The position numbers and the translations under genes were made by a program. DNA of 8,064 nt from Pseudomonadota bacterium (lineage in GTDB: Bacteria; Pseudomonadota; Alphaproteobacteria; Sphingomonadales; Sphingomonadaceae). A model generated the notes under the pieces. The model did no database searches. It saw only the letters and a program-made list of their open reading frames with translations, and was not told where the DNA came from. Positions within the stretch are counted from its first letter, which is position 1. Each line of letters opens with the position of its first letter. Positions 5,583 to 8,064 of the stretch are shown here, piece after piece. The DNA lies in the NCBI GenBank assembly GCA_023424095.1, contig JAFAEG010000040.1, positions 1-8,064 of the forward strand. Reading direction: 5' to 3'.

Positions 5583-7103
5583 TCATTCCGCCGGCTGCAT
5601 CCGGAAGCGCTTGAGCGGCACGCCCTTCAGGATGATCTCCAGGAAGCCGTTCACCTCGTGCCGGGCCGGGTGGCGAATCAGGAACAGAGCGGCGAGCCAG
5701 CACAGGCAGCCGGCGATCGCGGCGGCGGCGAGCCAGAGGAAGGAGATCGTCGCCGGGCCGTCGACATAGTGATAGACGAGCAGCAGCGGCACGATCGTCG
5801 CCAGCGAGATGATCAGGCCGCGGGCATAGACGTCGAACAGGTCGCGCCATTTCAGGCCCACGAGCGAGCGCAGCATCACCGCATAGGCGACCCACCAGAT
5901 TGCGCCGTAGACGATTCGCGAGGCGGCGGCCGCCTCCAGGCTGACCATGCCGGCGATCACCAGCAGCAGGATGGAGACGAAGGTCTCGAAGATGTTGACG
6001 ATCAGCAGCAGCTTCATCCGCCCGAGCAGGATCGGCAATTCGCCTTGCAGCGGCAAAGCGCAGAAGAAGAATTCGGAGATGGCGATCAGCGCCAGCAGAG
6101 GCGCGACCTCGGCCCAGCCCTCGCCATAGAGAAGGAGTACGACCGGCAAAGCGGCGGCGGCGAGGAAGGCCATGCCGGGCCAGGTGACGGCGGTGAAGCC
6201 GGCCGCGACTCGCAGATAGGGACCGGCCAGATCCTCGCCCCGATCGCGCAGGCGCGCGAAGGCGGGATAGAAGACGGCCCCGACCGCGCCGGTGAGCAAG
6301 GTGACGAGCTGGGCGGCGAGGCTGGTGGCGCGGCTGAACAGGCCGGTGGCGGTGATCGAGACGACTCGCCCGACGACCAGATCCGGCGAGCGCAGGCCGA
6401 CGGCGGCGACCGCATAGAGGGTCATCATCTTCGAGCCGAAGCCGAAGATCGGCCGGGCGCCGGCGAAGCTCAGCGGCCAGGGCGGGCGAATCCCCGCGAG
6501 CGCGATGCCGAGAATCGCCTTCACGCCCATCTGCGCGACGACGGCAAAGGAGAGGGACAAAGCCGACCAGCCGGTCGCGGCCATCGCCACCGCGGTGCCG
6601 CCCATGGCGAGAATCGCGCCTGAGTTGACGACGAACAGCCGCCGGAAATCCATGTTTCGCTGCAGCACCGCCGAGGGGACGATGCCGAAGGGGGCGAGCA
6701 GATAGGAAGCGGCGATCACCACCACGATCGGGACCAGCCGCTCGTCGCCATAGAAAGCGGCGACCGGCCAGGCGAGGCCGAGAATCACCAGGCCTATGGC
6801 GATCGCCACCACCAGGCTGACCGAGAAACAGGTGCGCAGCTTCGCTTCGTCCAGTTCCGGTTCGCCGGCGACGTAACGGGTAATGCCGAAATCCTGGAAG
6901 ACCGAGACGATCATCGCCGCCGCGAGGGCGATCGAGAACAGGCCGACTTCCTCTGGCCCCAGGAAGAAGCGCGAGATGATGACGCCGGTGACGAAGGTCA
7001 CGCCGAAGGTCACATATTGCGCCGCCATCGCCCACAGCGCGGCACCGCGCACCGACGGGGTCGGCGCGTCATGGAGCGCGGCGGTGGGGGGCTCGGAGGC
7101 CAT
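5583..7103 (-). CDS. WzxC-like lipopolysaccharide/exopolysaccharide flippase (MOP superfamily)
   Basis: A 506-residue polytopic inner-membrane protein with roughly 12-14 hydrophobic segments spread along its length. It resembles the WzxC/TuaB branch of polysaccharide transporters in the MOP superfamily, which flip lipid-linked sugars across the inner membrane. Family-like stretches are SRFFLGPEEVGLFSIALA (~44-61), FQDFGITRYV (~69-78), VLQRNMDFRRL (~146-156), TGLFSRATSLAAQLVTLL (~253-270) with AVFYPAFARLRD (~276-287), and LLLYGEGWAEVAPLLALIAI (~323-342). No glycosyltransferase or polymerase gene adjoins it here, so the polymer it serves is unknown. The ATG at 7103 has a pyrimidine-rich upstream region and no Shine-Dalgarno; the ATG of residue 26 is an alternative that would trim a polar N-terminal tail without losing a membrane helix. 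The gene diverges from the rRNA leader region. Confidence 0.85.
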   Translation of the reverse strand: MASEPPTAALHDAPTPSVRGAALWAMAAQYVTFGVTFVTGVIISRFFLGPEEVGLFSIALAAAMIVSVFQDFGITRYVAGEPELDEAKLRTCFSVSLVVAIAIGLVILGLAWPVAAFYGDERLVPIVVVIAASYLLAPFGIVPSAVLQRNMDFRRLFVVNSGAILAMGGTAVAMAATGWSALSLSFAVVAQMGVKAILGIALAGIRPPWPLSFAGARPIFGFGSKMMTLYAVAAVGLRSPDLVVGRVVSITATGLFSRATSLAAQLVTLLTGAVGAVFYPAFARLRDRGEDLAGPYLRVAAGFTAVTWPGMAFLAAAALPVVLLLYGEGWAEVAPLLALIAISEFFFCALPLQGELPILLGRMKLLLIVNIFETFVSILLLVIAGMVSLEAAAASRIVYGAIWWVAYAVMLRSLVGLKWRDLFDVYARGLIISLATIVPLLLVYHYVDGPATISFLWLAAAAIAGCLCWLAALFLIRHPARHEVNGFLEIILKGVPLKRFRMQPAE

Positions 7104-7196
7104 AGGAGAAGGGGGTACGCCAGAGCCGTGAAGAAGCGGTTAGCCGTGAATTTCCCCGGTAAATGCGATTCCATCAAGATTTCGAAACGCAACGGG

Positions 7197-7225
7197 TTGA
7201 CGACTCAAAACACCCCCGCCATATG
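7197..7225 (+). promoter_or_regulatory. Weak upstream promoter candidate
   Basis: TTGACG (7197-7202), a 17-base spacer, then CATATG (7220-7225). The -35 and spacing are good, but no A-rich upstream tract is present. It could be a distal rRNA operon promoter or chance; no gene starts directly downstream. Confidence 0.3.
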
Positions 7226-7404
7226 CGCCGTCCCGGTGGTCGCCGGTCTTCTTCGGAAGGCAATGACCGCCAGGACAGCAGACAGTCGGACGGCAGACGC
7301 CTCGGTTCGGGGAATAGAATTCCTTGTGCCAGCGCGAAGCGGGAAAGCTGTGGGCATTTGCCTCTAAGCTGCTGAGTTCTTTGAAAAAAAGTTGAAAAGA
7401 GGAC

Positions 7405-7434
7405 TTGCGGACCGGACCTTCCGGGCCATATAGA
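7405..7434 (+). promoter_or_regulatory. Distal rRNA operon promoter candidate
   Basis: TTGCGG (7405-7410), an 18-base spacer, then TATAGA (7429-7434). Directly upstream is an A-rich tract (7383-7400, TTTGAAAAAAAGTTGAAAAG region) resembling an UP element, which typifies strong stable-RNA promoters. The spacer contains a small inverted repeat, CCGGA-CCT-TCCGG (7412-7424). Confidence 0.5.
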
Positions 7435-7466
7435 CCTCTCCAGTGAGGCGGCCGGCAGCGATGTTG

Positions 7467-7516
7467 GCCAGTTTCGCTCCCCTCCAATGGTTTTGCGCTT
7501 CATGCGTGAAACTGGC
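7467..7516. repeat. Inverted repeat between the two rRNA promoter candidates
   Basis: GCCAGTTTC (7467-7475) and GAAACTGGC (7508-7516) are perfect 9-base inverted arms separated by 32 bases. In a transcript from the distal promoter they would form a hairpin just before the proximal promoter. No T-tract follows, so its role (leader fold, protein site or chance) is open. Confidence 0.5.
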
Positions 7517-7537
7517 GGAAAAGAGCGAAAAAAGCTG

Positions 7538-7566
7538 TTGACGCACGAATGAGTGCTTCATATATG
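7538..7566 (+). promoter_or_regulatory. Proximal (main) rRNA operon promoter
   Basis: TTGACG (7538-7543), a 17-base spacer, then TATATG (7561-7566): the closest match to a sigma-70 consensus in the window. An A-rich stretch (7518-7533, GGAAAAGAGCGAAAAAAG region) sits upstream in the UP-element position, and a GC-rich discriminator (GCGC) follows the -10, as in growth-rate-controlled rRNA promoters. Transcription would start near 7573, giving a leader of ~365 bases. Confidence 0.75.
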
Positions 7567-7608
7567 GCGCTTCACCCGACGGGGACCGGCCTTCTGGCCA
7601 ACCTCGTT

Positions 7609-7664
7609 GCGTCTCTTCCATCGGTAACCCCGGTGCCCTGCTTAACAACAGGGACCAGAGACGC
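7609..7664 (+). other. rRNA leader stem-loop
   Basis: GCGTCTCT (7609-7616) pairs with AGAGACGC (7657-7664), and an inner stem CCCTG (7636-7640) / CAGGG (7649-7653) nests inside. The structure lies in the predicted leader between the proximal promoter and the boxA-like element. Confidence 0.5.
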
Positions 7665-7668
7665 GCTT

Positions 7669-7697
7669 GCTCATTTCGGTGAGCTGGCTCTTTGACA
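7669..7697 (+). promoter_or_regulatory. boxB/boxA-like antitermination site in the rRNA leader
   Basis: A small hairpin GCTCA-TTTCGG-TGAGC (7669-7684) is followed at once by TGGCTCTTTGACA (7685-7697). The latter resembles the bacterial rRNA boxA (TGCTCTTTAACA in E. coli), the NusB/S10 binding site for Nus-dependent antitermination that keeps Rho from ending rRNA transcripts. The order hairpin then boxA matches known leaders. Confidence 0.65.
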
Positions 7698-7741
7698 TTG
7701 TTGATGCAGATGAAGGGACATGTGGGCGGCGGCTCCGGTCA

Positions 7742-7858
7742 CCGAGGACTTCAAGGCCTCGGAGGATCGGTTAAAGCTATGTCGTTCCAATGGTCTTCTC
7801 GAACGGGCTTGCCCGATCGTTGAAGACTCATGTCTCGTTACATATCCACAGTATATGT
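7742..7858 (+). other. Series of leader hairpins before 16S
   Basis: Three successive inverted repeats are visible: CCGAGG/CCTCGG (7742-7747 with 7757-7762); GTCTTC/GAAGAC (7793-7798 with 7822-7827) enclosing CGGGC/GCCCG (7804-7808 with 7811-7815); and ACATAT/ATATGT (7840-7845 with 7853-7858). They lie in the pre-16S leader and may help fold the precursor or position processing enzymes. Confidence 0.45.
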
Positions 7859-7899
7859 GAAGTGCAGGAACGGCTCCTTGAACACCGGCCCTGGATGGT

Positions 7900-7917
7900 C
7901 GCGAACTTCGGTTCGCG
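7900..7917 (+). other. UUCG-capped hairpin just upstream of 16S
   Basis: CGCGAAC-TTCG-GTTCGCG forms a perfect 7-bp stem closed by a C(UUCG)G tetraloop, one of the most stable RNA loops known. It ends 20 bases before the 16S 5' end. It is probably part of the pre-rRNA fold that guides 16S maturation; no T-tract follows, so it is not a terminator. Confidence 0.7.
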
Positions 7918-7937
7918 GGCGCCAATGGTCGGACGTC

Positions 7938-8064
7938 AACTTGAGAGTTTGATTCTGGCTCAGAACGAACGCTGGCGGCATGCCTAACACATGCAAGTCG
8001 AACGAGACCTTCGGGTCTAGTGGCGCACGGGTGCGTAACGCGTGGGAATCTGCCCTTGGGTTCG
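7938..8064 (+). rRNA. rrs: 16S ribosomal RNA, 5' end (continues beyond window)
   Basis: The sequence from AACTTGAGAGTTTGATTCTG onward is the universal 16S 5' end, followed by GAACGAACGCTGGCGGCATG, CCTAACACATGCAAGTCGAA and GGCGCACGGGTGCGTAACGC. About 127 bases are present, covering helices 1-6 and the short V1 hairpin GAGACC-TTCG-GGTCTAG. The sequence pattern is that of sphingomonads. The exact 5' end is placed by comparison with E. coli and may be off by a few bases. Confidence 0.97.

Larger units (their letters stand above)
7104..7937. other. Non-coding region between the flippase gene and 16S rRNA (rRNA operon control region)
   Basis: No open frame here shows a recognisable protein, and those present overlap promoter or rRNA sequence. 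The first ~280 bases (7104-7380) hold one weak promoter candidate and otherwise nothing I can assign; the flippase promoter must lie here on the minus strand, but no convincing -35/-10 was found. From 7381 on, the sequence carries A-rich tracts, two promoter candidates and a ~370-base transcribed leader full of hairpins, as expected upstream of an rRNA operon. No tRNA gene was recognised. Confidence 0.75.

Noticed and set aside
5424..6623. Long plus-strand open frame (399 codons) opposite the flippase
   Set aside because: Its composition is dominated by Arg, Gly, Asp, Gln and Glu, it has no domain pattern, and the opposite strand encodes a clear membrane transporter.
7017..7367. Open frames in the flippase/16S gap on both strands (7017-7367, 7140-7487, 7364-7648, 7671-7925)
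   Set aside because: They have no recognisable domains or good ribosome sites, and the latter ones overlap rRNA promoters or leader hairpins.
1..8064. CRISPR array, insertion sequence, prophage or tRNA gene
   Set aside because: No regularly spaced direct repeats, transposase-like frame, integrase or tRNA-like fold was seen on either strand.

Overview
The window comes from a high-GC alphaproteobacterium, most likely Sphingomonas or a close relative. The first ~127 bases of a 16S rRNA gene at the right edge carry the sphingomonad-type 5' sequence (GAACGAACGCTGGCGGCATG, then a short V1 loop GACCTTCGGGTC). The gene families present (IorB-like molybdenum hydroxylase, ferrochelatase, PhaB, LuxR-type HTH/DUF4019 protein, RHH_4 protein) fit that assignment. 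All family names here come from reading the sequence by eye; no search was run.

Left part (1-2760, + strand): the C-terminal end of an IorB-like molybdopterin-binding oxidoreductase subunit is followed by a mirrored pair of short palindromic (REP-like) elements. Next come hemH (last step of protoheme synthesis) and, 31 bases later behind a strong Shine-Dalgarno, phaB (acetoacetyl-CoA reductase, polyhydroxyalkanoate synthesis). The gap after phaB is packed with nested palindromes that probably end transcription from both sides.

Middle part (2761-5569): a minus-strand gene encodes an unusual membrane-anchored regulator, with an N-terminal LuxR-type HTH, one membrane segment and a C-terminal DUF4019-like domain. 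It diverges from a small ribbon-helix-helix protein gene. Behind a promoter-like region with an inverted repeat lies a likely three-gene + strand operon: an exported alpha/beta hydrolase, a four-helix membrane protein resembling DUF2178, and a small XRE-type repressor whose GTG start overlaps the membrane-protein gene by 8 bases. This membrane protein/repressor pair is the most interesting functional unit in the window.

Right part (5570-8064): a WzxC-like polysaccharide flippase on the minus strand converges on the repressor gene with only 13 bases between the stops. The remaining ~830 bases up to 16S hold no convincing gene. They look like an rRNA operon control region: two or three candidate sigma-70-type promoters (the best is TTGACG-17-TATATG), several leader hairpins, a boxB/boxA-like antitermination site, and a UUCG-capped hairpin 20 bases before 16S.

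Most of the window reads as ordinary chromosomal sequence. I do not see a clearly new defence or mobile system; the hydrolase/membrane protein/XRE operon and the HTH-TM-DUF4019 protein are the best candidates for little-studied biology.
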